Below, piece by piece: positions 36,073 through 44,048 of a stretch of DNA of 64,000 nt. Both the position numbers and the translations under genes were made by a program. Numbering within the stretch: the first letter of the stretch is position 1; every line of letters begins with the position of its first letter. The notes beneath the pieces are model-generated. The model was not told the origin of the DNA and searched no databases. It saw nothing but the letters and a program-made list of their open reading frames with translations. Origin of the DNA: Anaerolineales bacterium (lineage in GTDB: Bacteria; Chloroflexota; Anaerolineae; Anaerolineales; Villigracilaceae); contig JACMLM010000035.1 in the NCBI GenBank assembly GCA_014379595.1, positions 1 to 64,000 on the forward strand, read 5' to 3'.

Positions 36073-37109
36073 TATTTATAAAGCCAGCAAGCCGCGTGAT
36101 GACCCGCAGAAATCTCAAATTCAGGCGGCTCTTCTACATCACACAGGTTATCTATTTTTCTGGAACAGCGCGGATGAAATCTGCATCCAGTCGGAGGCGA
36201 AACAAGACTCGGCGGCTCCCCAGGCGGGATCTCCTTAAAGGTTTCCGCATTGCGAGAATCAGGGTCTGAAGTAGCCGTAAGCAATGCAGCTGTATATGGA
36301 TGAGAGGGGTTATTGAGCAATTCCTTAACAGGCGATTTCTCAACTATATTACCCGCATACATAACAAATATTCGCTCCGAAAAATAACGCACAGTCGAAA
36401 GATCATGAGTAATATAGATCATCGCTAGGTTATGTGATTCCTGCAAACCGCGCAGCAACTTAAGAATTTCCACACGTACAGAAGCATCCAGCATAGACAC
36501 AGGTTCATCTGCAACGATCAGTTTCGGTTCCATCACCATCGCGCGCGCAATCACCACACGTTGTTGCTGCCCGCCGCTTAGCATATGCGGGTATTTTGAA
36601 AGAAAATCATCCGCCGGGGATAATTTAACTTCATCCATTACCTTTCGCACCCTTTGCTCGCGTTCATCGGCGTTCTTGACTCCATGCACGATCAAAGGTT
36701 CTTCCAAAATACGCTGCACCGTCATAAAAGGAGCTAGTGCGCCATACGGATCCTGCTGGACATAACCTACCTTGCGGCGATACCAGTGCCAATTCTGTGT
36801 ATCAAAAGTATTAATATCTTTCCCCTCGAAAAGGATATTTCCCTTGGTGGGCTTGTTCAACCCCAAAATGGATTTCATTAAACTGGATTTGCCGCATCCG
36901 CTCTCACCGACAACTGCCACCGCTTCGCCGTAGTGCAAATCAAAGGAAACATTATCCACCGCACGGACGTAGCCTGCATGACCAAACCCGAAACGCCTGA
37001 GTTCAAACCACACGCGCAGGTCACGCACAGAAAGAAGTACATCACCTTTTACGTTGGCTTCAGAAACGCCTGTTATTTTTTCTTCTGCTGATTTTGCAAT
37101 CATAACCAT
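36072..37109 (-). CDS. Peptide ABC transporter ATPase, OppF/DppF type
   Basis: A 345-residue ATPase with Walker [13 protein letters not shown], signature LSGGQQQRVVIARAM, Walker B LIVADEPVSMLD and [13 protein letters not shown] near the end. The frame opens at 37136 inside the preceding gene, but TAGGAGAAGCC lies before ATG 37109 (MVMIAKSAEE), which is taken as the start. It differs from the other F-type paralogues, including Met for Ala in the D-loop. Confidence 0.93.
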   Translation of the reverse strand: MVMIAKSAEEKITGVSEANVKGDVLLSVRDLRVWFELRRFGFGHAGYVRAVDNVSFDLHYGEAVAVVGESGCGKSSLMKSILGLNKPTKGNILFEGKDINTFDTQNWHWYRRKVGYVQQDPYGALAPFMTVQRILEEPLIVHGVKNADEREQRVRKVMDEVKLSPADDFLSKYPHMLSGGQQQRVVIARAMVMEPKLIVADEPVSMLDASVRVEILKLLRGLQESHNLAMIYITHDLSTVRYFSERIFVMYAGNIVEKSPVKELLNNPSHPYTAALLTATSDPDSRNAETFKEIPPGEPPSLVSPPTGCRFHPRCSRKIDNLCDVEEPPEFEISAGHHAACWLYK

Positions 37110-37117
37110 GGCTTCTC

Positions 37118-38077
37118 CTAATTGTATAACCAGCACTTAACCAATCGTTGATCCTTAACAATGACTGGTGGATCTTCTGAGCACTTACCAAACGCAGCCG
37201 GGCAGCGATCTCTAAATCGGCACCCACTTGGCAAATTCAGCAGGCTTGGAGGACGTCCGGTAATAAATTCAGGCTCCTCATCGCCGCGTAAACGAGGCAC
37301 GCTTGCCATCAGCTTCTGAGAATATGGATGTAAAGGTGCTGTGAAAAAATTCTTTGCATCACTAACTTCCACGATCTGACCAGCATACATTACAGCAACA
37401 CGGTCTGCCAATTCACTGGAAGTAGCAATATCATGTGTGATCAAAATAAAACTTGTTTCAAGCTCACCTTTAAGACGCTTTAATACATTGAAAATATTGG
37501 CTTGTGTAAGAACATCCAAAGCGGATGTTGGTTCATCTAATACAACCAGGGCTGGCGAAGTGACGAGCGCCATGGCAATTGCAACACGCTGCCTCATTCC
37601 TCCGCTTAACTCAAAAGCATAACGATCTAAAAAAGCGCCTGGCACGCCAACATGTTGAAACATGGCGAGCGCAGTTTTTAATGCTTCGTCCTTTTTTACG
37701 CCGTGATGCACCATCAATGGTTCAGCTATTTGATCACCAACCTTTAAGACTGGATTCAATGAATTCATAGCGGCTTGAGGCACAAGTGACATCATTATCC
37801 AGCGCACATTACGACGAAATTCTTCATCATCCAAAGTCATCACATCTGAACCATTGAGAAAAACTTTGCCGGAGTATTCCGCGGTATTGCGAGGTAACAA
37901 CCGCAATATGGCTTTTGCAAGAGAACTCTTACCACAACCCGATTCGCCAAGTACAACCACGGCTTCATTATAGCCAAGAGAAAAATTCACTCCATCCACT
38001 GCCTGTACAATCCCACTCGTAGTTCGAAAATGAAGTTTCAGGTCTTCCAAACGCAATAATGTATTTGAATTCATCAT
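37118..38077 (-). CDS. Peptide ABC transporter ATPase, OppD/DppD type
   Basis: A 319-residue ATPase with Walker [13 protein letters not shown], signature [15 protein letters not shown], Walker B LVVLDEPTSALD and LPSGCRFRDRCP. It directly follows the permease gene (stop and start adjacent) and is followed by the F-type ATPase after eight bases. Confidence 0.95.
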   Translation of the reverse strand: MMNSNTLLRLEDLKLHFRTTSGIVQAVDGVNFSLGYNEAVVVLGESGCGKSSLAKAILRLLPRNTAEYSGKVFLNGSDVMTLDDEEFRRNVRWIMMSLVPQAAMNSLNPVLKVGDQIAEPLMVHHGVKKDEALKTALAMFQHVGVPGAFLDRYAFELSGGMRQRVAIAMALVTSPALVVLDEPTSALDVLTQANIFNVLKRLKGELETSFILITHDIATSSELADRVAVMYAGQIVEVSDAKNFFTAPLHPYSQKLMASVPRLRGDEEPEFITGRPPSLLNLPSGCRFRDRCPAAFGKCSEDPPVIVKDQRLVKCWLYN

Positions 38078-39415
38078 TTATATATCTCGCAATTTCGGAT
38101 TGAAAACTCGGTCGAGAGCAAACCCGAGCATGGCAAACCCGAGGCCGGATAACATTAACAAAATGGAAGGCGCCATGATCCAGTAATACAAGCCCTTATA
38201 GAGTGCACCATTCGTAAATGCGTCATTGATAAGTCTGCCCCATGTAGGTAGAACAGGGTCACCCAGGCCAAGTACGGCCAGTGTTGCCTCAAGGAATACA
38301 AAAGCAGGCACTGATGAAACCACGCCGGGGATCAACAACGGAATCATGCGCGGGATCATATATACAAAAATAATTCTGCTTGCACTTGTTCCATAAGCGC
38401 GTGCCGCTTCAATATAAGTTGATTCCTTAACTTGCATAAAAATAGACCGATAGACTTTGATGCCCCCAGTAAAAATACTTAACAACACTGTCGTTCCCAA
38501 AATGACCCAGGTACTTCGTGAATAAAAAGTGCCCACCATGATCAAAATGGAAAAGAAAGGCAAAACCAGATTCACCTCTGTGATGCGCTGAATTAACGCG
38601 TCCACCCAGCCACCATACCAGGCACCTAAAGCAGCAATAATCATTGTCAACACAGATGTGCCCAGTGAGGCGATCAACCCAAAAGCAAGTGCGACAGGTG
38701 CGCCCCATAACATGGGAACAACCAGGTCACGACGCTGATGATCCGTACCAAACAAACCATAAACAGTTCCATGGAAAACAAACTCTGCATTGATGTCAGA
38801 GCCTTCTTCAAACGTAATGCCTTCAATTACAAGTTTATATATGCCTTTTAGCGGCGTCTTGCCATCCTCTCCTACAAACAAACCCTGCATAGGCTCCAGG
38901 CCCGAGAGTCGCCTGACCAATTTCTCGTCCTGTGAGATGCGAAAAGTTTGACGAGAGTCAACTCCAAAATCGGAAATACGAATCTTTCGCTCATCTGGAG
39001 TAAGCCAATAAATTGAAACGAATGGTTGTTTCTCTTTATAATTTGCATCAAAATAAAGCAGGATTTCCTGCGGAAATGCATCGTAGGAAAAGTCAAATGT
39101 ATAAGTAATGTTGATGCGGCTTGTATTTTGTTCTCCGACTTCAACAACTTTTTCCGCGCCAGCACTGGTTTCATCCATTACAAATGAGACCGGCTGCTTC
39201 ACTTTGGCAAAGTAGTTAAACCAGGAGGGTGCCGCAAATTTTGGGTTTTGATACCAAACATCTTCACCGCCGCGCCATAAGAGGAGCGCTTGAGAATATG
39301 GAATGGCGATCATGGCATACGCGGCCAGAGCAAACAAAAGAAAGACGCTCACCAAACCTGCTATTGCAGATGGATAGCGTACCAATTCCTGAAAAGCTTT
39401 TTTAACTGAGTTCAT
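38078..39415 (-). CDS. Peptide ABC transporter permease, OppC type with a large extracytoplasmic insertion
   Basis: A 445-residue permease, over 100 residues longer than usual. After the first helix (IAGLVSVFLLFALAAYAMIA) lies a loop of about 170 residues (about 40-215), predicted outside and containing beta-type segments such as INITYTFDFSYDAFPQEILL. The canonical core follows with GTDHQRRDLVVPMLWGAPVA and the EAA loop TYIEAARAYGTSASRI. The loop may contact the unusual binding protein of the same operon (40621-43164). Confidence 0.92.
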   Translation of the reverse strand: MNSVKKAFQELVRYPSAIAGLVSVFLLFALAAYAMIAIPYSQALLLWRGGEDVWYQNPKFAAPSWFNYFAKVKQPVSFVMDETSAGAEKVVEVGEQNTSRINITYTFDFSYDAFPQEILLYFDANYKEKQPFVSIYWLTPDERKIRISDFGVDSRQTFRISQDEKLVRRLSGLEPMQGLFVGEDGKTPLKGIYKLVIEGITFEEGSDINAEFVFHGTVYGLFGTDHQRRDLVVPMLWGAPVALAFGLIASLGTSVLTMIIAALGAWYGGWVDALIQRITEVNLVLPFFSILIMVGTFYSRSTWVILGTTVLLSIFTGGIKVYRSIFMQVKESTYIEAARAYGTSASRIIFVYMIPRMIPLLIPGVVSSVPAFVFLEATLAVLGLGDPVLPTWGRLINDAFTNGALYKGLYYWIMAPSILLMLSGLGFAMLGFALDRVFNPKLRDI

Positions 39416-39420
39416 ATTTT

Positions 39421-40545
39421 TTATCCGCCTACTTTCACTCGCGGGTCAACAAGCGCATACACAAAGTCCAGCAGAAACACTGTAATTGCAAGCAAATATG
39501 CAAAGATGATCGTAGAGCCGACAATAACAGGGATATCAAACAGACCAACAGCCTTATATAATGTAATACCCAGACCGGGCCACAAAAAGATAGTCTCTGT
39601 AACGATAGCGCCAGTCCAAAGACTGATCAGTAAAAGTGCAAAGTTTGTAACGATATTTGGCAGCGTAGGGCGCAAAATATATTGGCGTTCAATATCACGT
39701 GCAGAGAGACCTTTTGCCTTCGCCATCTCCACATAATCTTCACTGGAATATATAAGGAAGAACGTGCGCCAATTGTAGATACTAATGAAGAAGGCGCTGA
39801 TCACAAGCGCTGAAACGGGGAGAATCAAATGTTTAATGAGACTCATACTGTATCCCCATTTTGTTTCGGGCGGAGGTGCATCCACCATTCCGCCAAAGGG
39901 AAGTATTTTTAACACCGCCGCAAATATAAGAATAAAGAAGACACCATAAAACCATGAAGGAGCTGCAGATGTTGGAGATAAGGCAATGACAAGCCTATCG
40001 ATCCAACTTCCATAATTACGAGAAAGAGAAAGAGCAAAATAGACAGATGCAAAGAAAAGAAAAAGTTGGGATGTCCCCATTAATAACAACGTAGCCGGCA
40101 GACGTTCCAAAAGGATCAGGCGAACTGTCCTTGAGCCATTGTCACTGGTCATGTTCTGCGCGCGCCCAAGCTCAAGTTTTAAGGCGCTAGTTAAATAATT
40201 GAGACTGCGAACTGCAACCGGAACGTCCAACCGAAGGCGTTTCTCCTCCACTAGGATCAAATCTTGAGCAATTTTTTTGCGCGTTTCAGGAGCCATATCC
40301 TGATAGGCTTTGTTAGTTAACACAGACTGTGTAATACGCTCGCGAATTTCATTACGCATAATCGTATCAACATATCCACCCATGTTTGCGATCATGATCG
40401 TTAAATAAATACCGATGACAACTGTAATAAACAAGGTGATCAAGCGTGACAACCCATAACGCATAATACGCGCAAAGGTACTTGTTGAAGTCTTCTTGAG
40501 AAAAGCTCCAAGATTACTATCTGTAGTTTCAGTAATATCGGCCAT
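39421..40545 (-). CDS. Peptide ABC transporter permease, OppB type
   Basis: A 374-residue permease. The N-terminal helix FARIMRYGLSRLITLFITVV is followed by an extended extracytoplasmic region (about 55-130), then the core with the EAA-like loop DYVEMAKAKGLSARDIERQ and DFVYALVDPRVKVGG. GGAGG lies eight bases before ATG 40545, preferred over GTG 40551. It lies between the hairpin following the binding-protein gene and the OppC-type gene. Confidence 0.93.
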   Translation of the reverse strand: MADITETTDSNLGAFLKKTSTSTFARIMRYGLSRLITLFITVVIGIYLTIMIANMGGYVDTIMRNEIRERITQSVLTNKAYQDMAPETRKKIAQDLILVEEKRLRLDVPVAVRSLNYLTSALKLELGRAQNMTSDNGSRTVRLILLERLPATLLLMGTSQLFLFFASVYFALSLSRNYGSWIDRLVIALSPTSAAPSWFYGVFFILIFAAVLKILPFGGMVDAPPPETKWGYSMSLIKHLILPVSALVISAFFISIYNWRTFFLIYSSEDYVEMAKAKGLSARDIERQYILRPTLPNIVTNFALLLISLWTGAIVTETIFLWPGLGITLYKAVGLFDIPVIVGSTIIFAYLLAITVFLLDFVYALVDPRVKVGG

Positions 40546-40565
40546 GTTCACGTCCTCCAGTTACG

Positions 40566-40597
40566 AATAGGGGCAAGGCCTAGGCCTTGCCCCTATT
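40566..40597. terminator. Perfect palindrome after the long binding-protein gene
   Basis: Sixteen-base arms AATAGGGGCAAGGCCT and complement with no loop bases. No long T run follows on the minus strand, so partial termination or mRNA protection between the binding protein and its permeases is more likely than a full stop. Confidence 0.65.
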
Positions 40598-40620
40598 CTT
40601 CTTACTTTACATATAACAGC

Positions 40621-43164
40621 TTATGGGGCTGTTACGAATTCAATACTGGTGAAAGTTGGGATGGCCACTGTGAGAGGCGCAACTGCAACTTCCAGTTTGT
40701 TCGAACCAGCTTCAAGCTTGGCTGTAACGTCGGCAGGGAGAACGATCTGATATTGACCATCTGCAACTACTGCAGCTTCACCAACGGTCACAACTTCGCC
40801 ATTGGCATTATAGAGCAGGTACTTCACAAACTTGATCTCATCCTGCGGGTAAGCGGCATCATTAAAGGTCACGAAGAGATCAAACGTAGCTTCTTCACCG
40901 ATCACAACCTGTCCGGGGCCATCCAACTCAGCAAGAGCGAGTTTCGGTTCAGTAAAGTTGCTCCAACGATCAGCGAGATCGGGATAATCCTCGAAGCGCT
41001 TCAAGGTCAGGGTCTTCTCGGTTGGGAAAGCCTTGTCTAACATATAAGGACCAGTACCTTGCCAGAAATGACCATGCTCAGTATAGAAAGCTTTCAGCGA
41101 TTCATAACGGCCTGCAGCTTCTTCAGGAGTAATGTATTGGCTCAACATTGGTTCAAACGGAATGTAAGAATCAGCAGCAGCCTGATCCAGATACTTGGAA
41201 AGGATATCAAGGCTTGGGCCGCCTACATAGTTGAGCTGTTCAACCTGAGTAACATCAGCTTTATCAATTGAGTATGCCAATTCACCGTTTTCTTCAGCCA
41301 GGTTACCGATTGCGATCTGGGCAAAGTTACCCTCACCAAGACCATAATTTGGCCACGCGCCACCCACATTCAACTCAGCATCAGCGCTGAATGTATCACT
41401 ATAAACTTCAAAAACGAGCGGATCTGTGGAAGCAACACGGAAGCCCTTAAACGTGGTCATGAACGCCTCAAAACCAGCAACATATACTTCGTCATACAGG
41501 GCGCTTTCGGGTTTACCACGATCAAAGGTCATGGCCCAGGCGAGCATAATATCAGCCAGGGAGAAGTTTGAACCATCATGCCATTTGATCGTATCAAACA
41601 GGTCGGCAGGATAGTAGGCAACGCTCATACGTTTGGCAGTTTGGCCTTCAGGGAACTTCTCAGCTGAAGTGATGAACTGCTGTGTTGTTGCATCCCAATC
41701 AACAAAGGCATCTTCAGGAACTGCGATCTCAGGCGCGAAGGACAAGTCCACCCAATCGTGAGTAGCGCCAACAGGCAAACCTTCGACCACGGTTACTTCG
41801 GCACGCTCAAGGCGCAAAGGCCAAACAAGACCAGTAAATGGATCGTTCATGGTGTCGCCGCTGGTGGTCGCGCGGATCACACCCTGATCCCAGGCCCAGT
41901 TACTGCCTGCGATCGGATTCCATGGCTCGGTAAATACATCACTTGTGGCCCACTTAAGTTGACCACCTTCTTCACCAGCAAAGCGGACGGTATAGGGCCA
42001 GATCTGTGCGCCTTCAACACCAGCAGCAAGATCAAAACTGAGATTAACCGCCGGGCTGTATGGAGCATAATTCTTACCGTCGATCAACCATACTTGCAGG
42101 GAATCTTCGAGAGAAAGTTCGAGAGCGCGTATCATCATCTCGCGGCGCTCTGCAAGGGTATTGTATTCAGCATTCGCCAGCTTATCACCTAATTCAAGGA
42201 ATTCGGGATCAGACTGGTTCGCAACCATTAGATCAAGGCCCTGTGCACTGGATGGGAGGTACATTTCCTGGAATGAATTGCGTTGATCACGGTCAATGAT
42301 CGTGGCGCTCCATGCAGCAGTGTAGATGTGCCAGCCGCCATCAGCTGCGGTACCCTGCCATATTGGGCCGACCTCGGAAGAGGTTCCATATTGGCGATCT
42401 ACAGTAAAGCCAACTGTTTCCAATTGACTTGCGAAATAATCACCAATTGGGAGGCGTGTTCCATCGCTGTCATTGCGAATTAAGAAAACCACTACAACAG
42501 GCGCGTCACCTATTGCAAATTTGCCATCGGCATTGAGCGTGGCCCCCATGGCTTCCATTTCAGCAGTGATCACTTCTTTGGCTTTATCAGGATTGTACGC
42601 ATACTTGGCTTCGAGTTCACGAGCCACATCAGCGAGATCAGCATAATCAGGGAACTGGGTTGTGATGGGCAGATACTTCGCCAAACCACCGCCTGAGTAA
42701 ATTTCTTGATTGATGTAATCACGGTCAACCAGCCAGTTGGTCGCTTCGCGAATCTTACGATTTGTGAAGGGATTAAATTCACCGGAAGTGAATTCAGCGG
42801 GGTTATACATAATGTCATAATACAAACCATTCTGGCTGGTATAGCTCAAACCAGCATCTTGAATGGAAGGAAGATCAGCACTGGACAAACCAGAGGCATA
42901 GACATCAATTGCACCGGCTCCAATTTGGGTCACTGCGGAGTCTTTGGCAACAACAGATACAACGATCTCATCCAACCAGCCGCCCGTGCGAGTTGAAACA
43001 GGTTCTTCAGTTGCAGGGGGTTCCGTAGCTGGTGGTTCAGTTGCAACAGGAACTTCGGTGGTAGGTTCATCAGTGGCAGGAGCGGCAGTGCCGCCGCAGG
43101 CAGAAAGGATCATGCTGAAAATAATCAGCAGACCAAAAACAGACATTAAACGGTTTCGTGACAT
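40621..43164 (-). CDS. Long peptide-binding lipoprotein with apparently permuted SBP5 fold and C-terminal beta domain
   Basis: An 847-residue binding protein, about 250 longer than its relatives. The signal peptide ends in lipobox LSAC and is followed by a Thr/Pro/Glu linker. Segments usual for the second half of SBP family 5 come first (KIREATNWLVDRDYINQEIY at about 137-156), while segments usual for the first half come later (FTEPWNPIAG near 410, TIKWHDGSNFSLADIMLAW near 525) and GTGPYMLDK near 703. This order suggests a circular permutation. Residues about 755-847 look like an added Ig-type beta domain (VTFNDAAYPQDEIKFVKYLL). GAGGAGA precedes the ATG. It heads the operon with the enlarged permeases. 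Confidence 0.88.
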   Translation of the reverse strand: MSRNRLMSVFGLLIIFSMILSACGGTAAPATDEPTTEVPVATEPPATEPPATEEPVSTRTGGWLDEIVVSVVAKDSAVTQIGAGAIDVYASGLSSADLPSIQDAGLSYTSQNGLYYDIMYNPAEFTSGEFNPFTNRKIREATNWLVDRDYINQEIYSGGGLAKYLPITTQFPDYADLADVARELEAKYAYNPDKAKEVITAEMEAMGATLNADGKFAIGDAPVVVVFLIRNDSDGTRLPIGDYFASQLETVGFTVDRQYGTSSEVGPIWQGTAADGGWHIYTAAWSATIIDRDQRNSFQEMYLPSSAQGLDLMVANQSDPEFLELGDKLANAEYNTLAERREMMIRALELSLEDSLQVWLIDGKNYAPYSPAVNLSFDLAAGVEGAQIWPYTVRFAGEEGGQLKWATSDVFTEPWNPIAGSNWAWDQGVIRATTSGDTMNDPFTGLVWPLRLERAEVTVVEGLPVGATHDWVDLSFAPEIAVPEDAFVDWDATTQQFITSAEKFPEGQTAKRMSVAYYPADLFDTIKWHDGSNFSLADIMLAWAMTFDRGKPESALYDEVYVAGFEAFMTTFKGFRVASTDPLVFEVYSDTFSADAELNVGGAWPNYGLGEGNFAQIAIGNLAEENGELAYSIDKADVTQVEQLNYVGGPSLDILSKYLDQAAADSYIPFEPMLSQYITPEEAAGRYESLKAFYTEHGHFWQGTGPYMLDKAFPTEKTLTLKRFEDYPDLADRWSNFTEPKLALAELDGPGQVVIGEEATFDLFVTFNDAAYPQDEIKFVKYLLYNANGEVVTVGEAAVVADGQYQIVLPADVTAKLEAGSNKLEVAVAPLTVAIPTFTSIEFVTAP

Positions 43165-43588
43165 TTTTTCTCCTCACAGAAATAATGGGTAGGTTAAAAC
43201 GAACTTTCGCATATTTTGAGATAGCGTGCCCTCAAATTTGTTCTTGTTCTACTGCCACCTCCTTTTAGGATCAACTCATAATGAAACAGTTAGCTTACTT
43301 AACTTCTGTAATTCTGCTAAATTCTTCAGCATATCAATTTCCACCCAATACTCCAGCAGATATGAATATGCTGATTGTCTGAAAATTATACTAGATAATG
43401 GGGATATACAATCTTAGAGTAGCCTAATGAACAGCTATATAGGATTAGTTGACCCCATTCGCCAGAATCGTACAACTCTCTGCCTGTTACCAAAAAAATG
43501 GCACTTTCTCCCTTATTCTCTTTCCTTGTTGACAAGCCTTACCTCCTAACATAAAATCCAAACGCAATCAGCATCAATAGGAGAAATT
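43165..43588. other. 424-base gap before mscL
   Basis: Between two divergent genes. The ribosome site TAGGAG for mscL is at about 43578. The promoter of the leftward peptide-transport operon should be here. No supported gene or RNA was seen; short open frames show nothing recognisable. Confidence 0.5.
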
Positions 43589-43993
43589 ATGATCAAAGAA
43601 TTCCGGGAATTCGCAATGCGCGGCAATGTAGTAGATCTTGCCGTAGGTGTGATCATTGGCGGGGCTTTTGGCAAGATCATCACATCCCTTGTTAATGATG
43701 TTCTCACCCCATTATTCGGGCTATTCATTGGCGGAGTAAACTTTAGCGAACAAACCTTTATATTTGGAGAGGCTGTTATCAAATGGGGTGCCTTTGTACA
43801 AGCAATTATCGACTTTGTTATTATCGCCTTTGTTATTTTCCTCTTCATTAAATTTTCAAATAAATTAAAGAAAGCTCCTCCGCCCGCAGACCCGACTACA
43901 AAGGACTGTCCGCATTGTTTTAGCATGATCCCGATCAAGGCCACGCGCTGCCCTCACTGTACATCTGAACTAAATAACAATAAAATAAGTTGA
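43589..43993 (+). CDS. mscL: Large-conductance mechanosensitive channel with C-terminal zinc ribbon
   Basis: A 134-residue MscL, which opens under membrane tension to release solutes during osmotic downshock. [20 protein letters not shown] and [19 protein letters not shown] form the first helix and pore; the second helix is [20 protein letters not shown]. The C-terminus replaces the usual helical bundle with CPHC, ten residues later CPHC, forming a probable zinc ribbon (residues about 107-124). AGGAGAAATT precedes the ATG. A strong terminator follows. Confidence 0.95.
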   Translation: MIKEFREFAMRGNVVDLAVGVIIGGAFGKIITSLVNDVLTPLFGLFIGGVNFSEQTFIFGEAVIKWGAFVQAIIDFVIIAFVIFLFIKFSNKLKKAPPPADPTTKDCPHCFSMIPIKATRCPHCTSELNNNKIS

Positions 43994-43997
43994 AACT

Positions 43998-44025
43998 GGG
44001 CGGGTTACACCCGCCCTTATTATTT
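43998..44025 (+). terminator. Terminator of mscL
   Basis: GGGCGGG (43998-44004) and CCCGCCC (44010-44016) form a GC stem followed by TTATTATTTAT. Confidence 0.85.
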
Positions 44026-44036
44026 ATAGCGACGTT

Positions 44037-44042
44037 TATAAT
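44037..44042 (+). promoter_or_regulatory. -10 box placed for a leaderless helicase mRNA
   Basis: A consensus TATAAT ends six bases before the ATG at 44049, and no ribosome site is present. Transcription would begin at or very near the start codon, giving a leaderless transcript. Confidence 0.55.
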
Positions 44043-44048
44043 AGCAGC

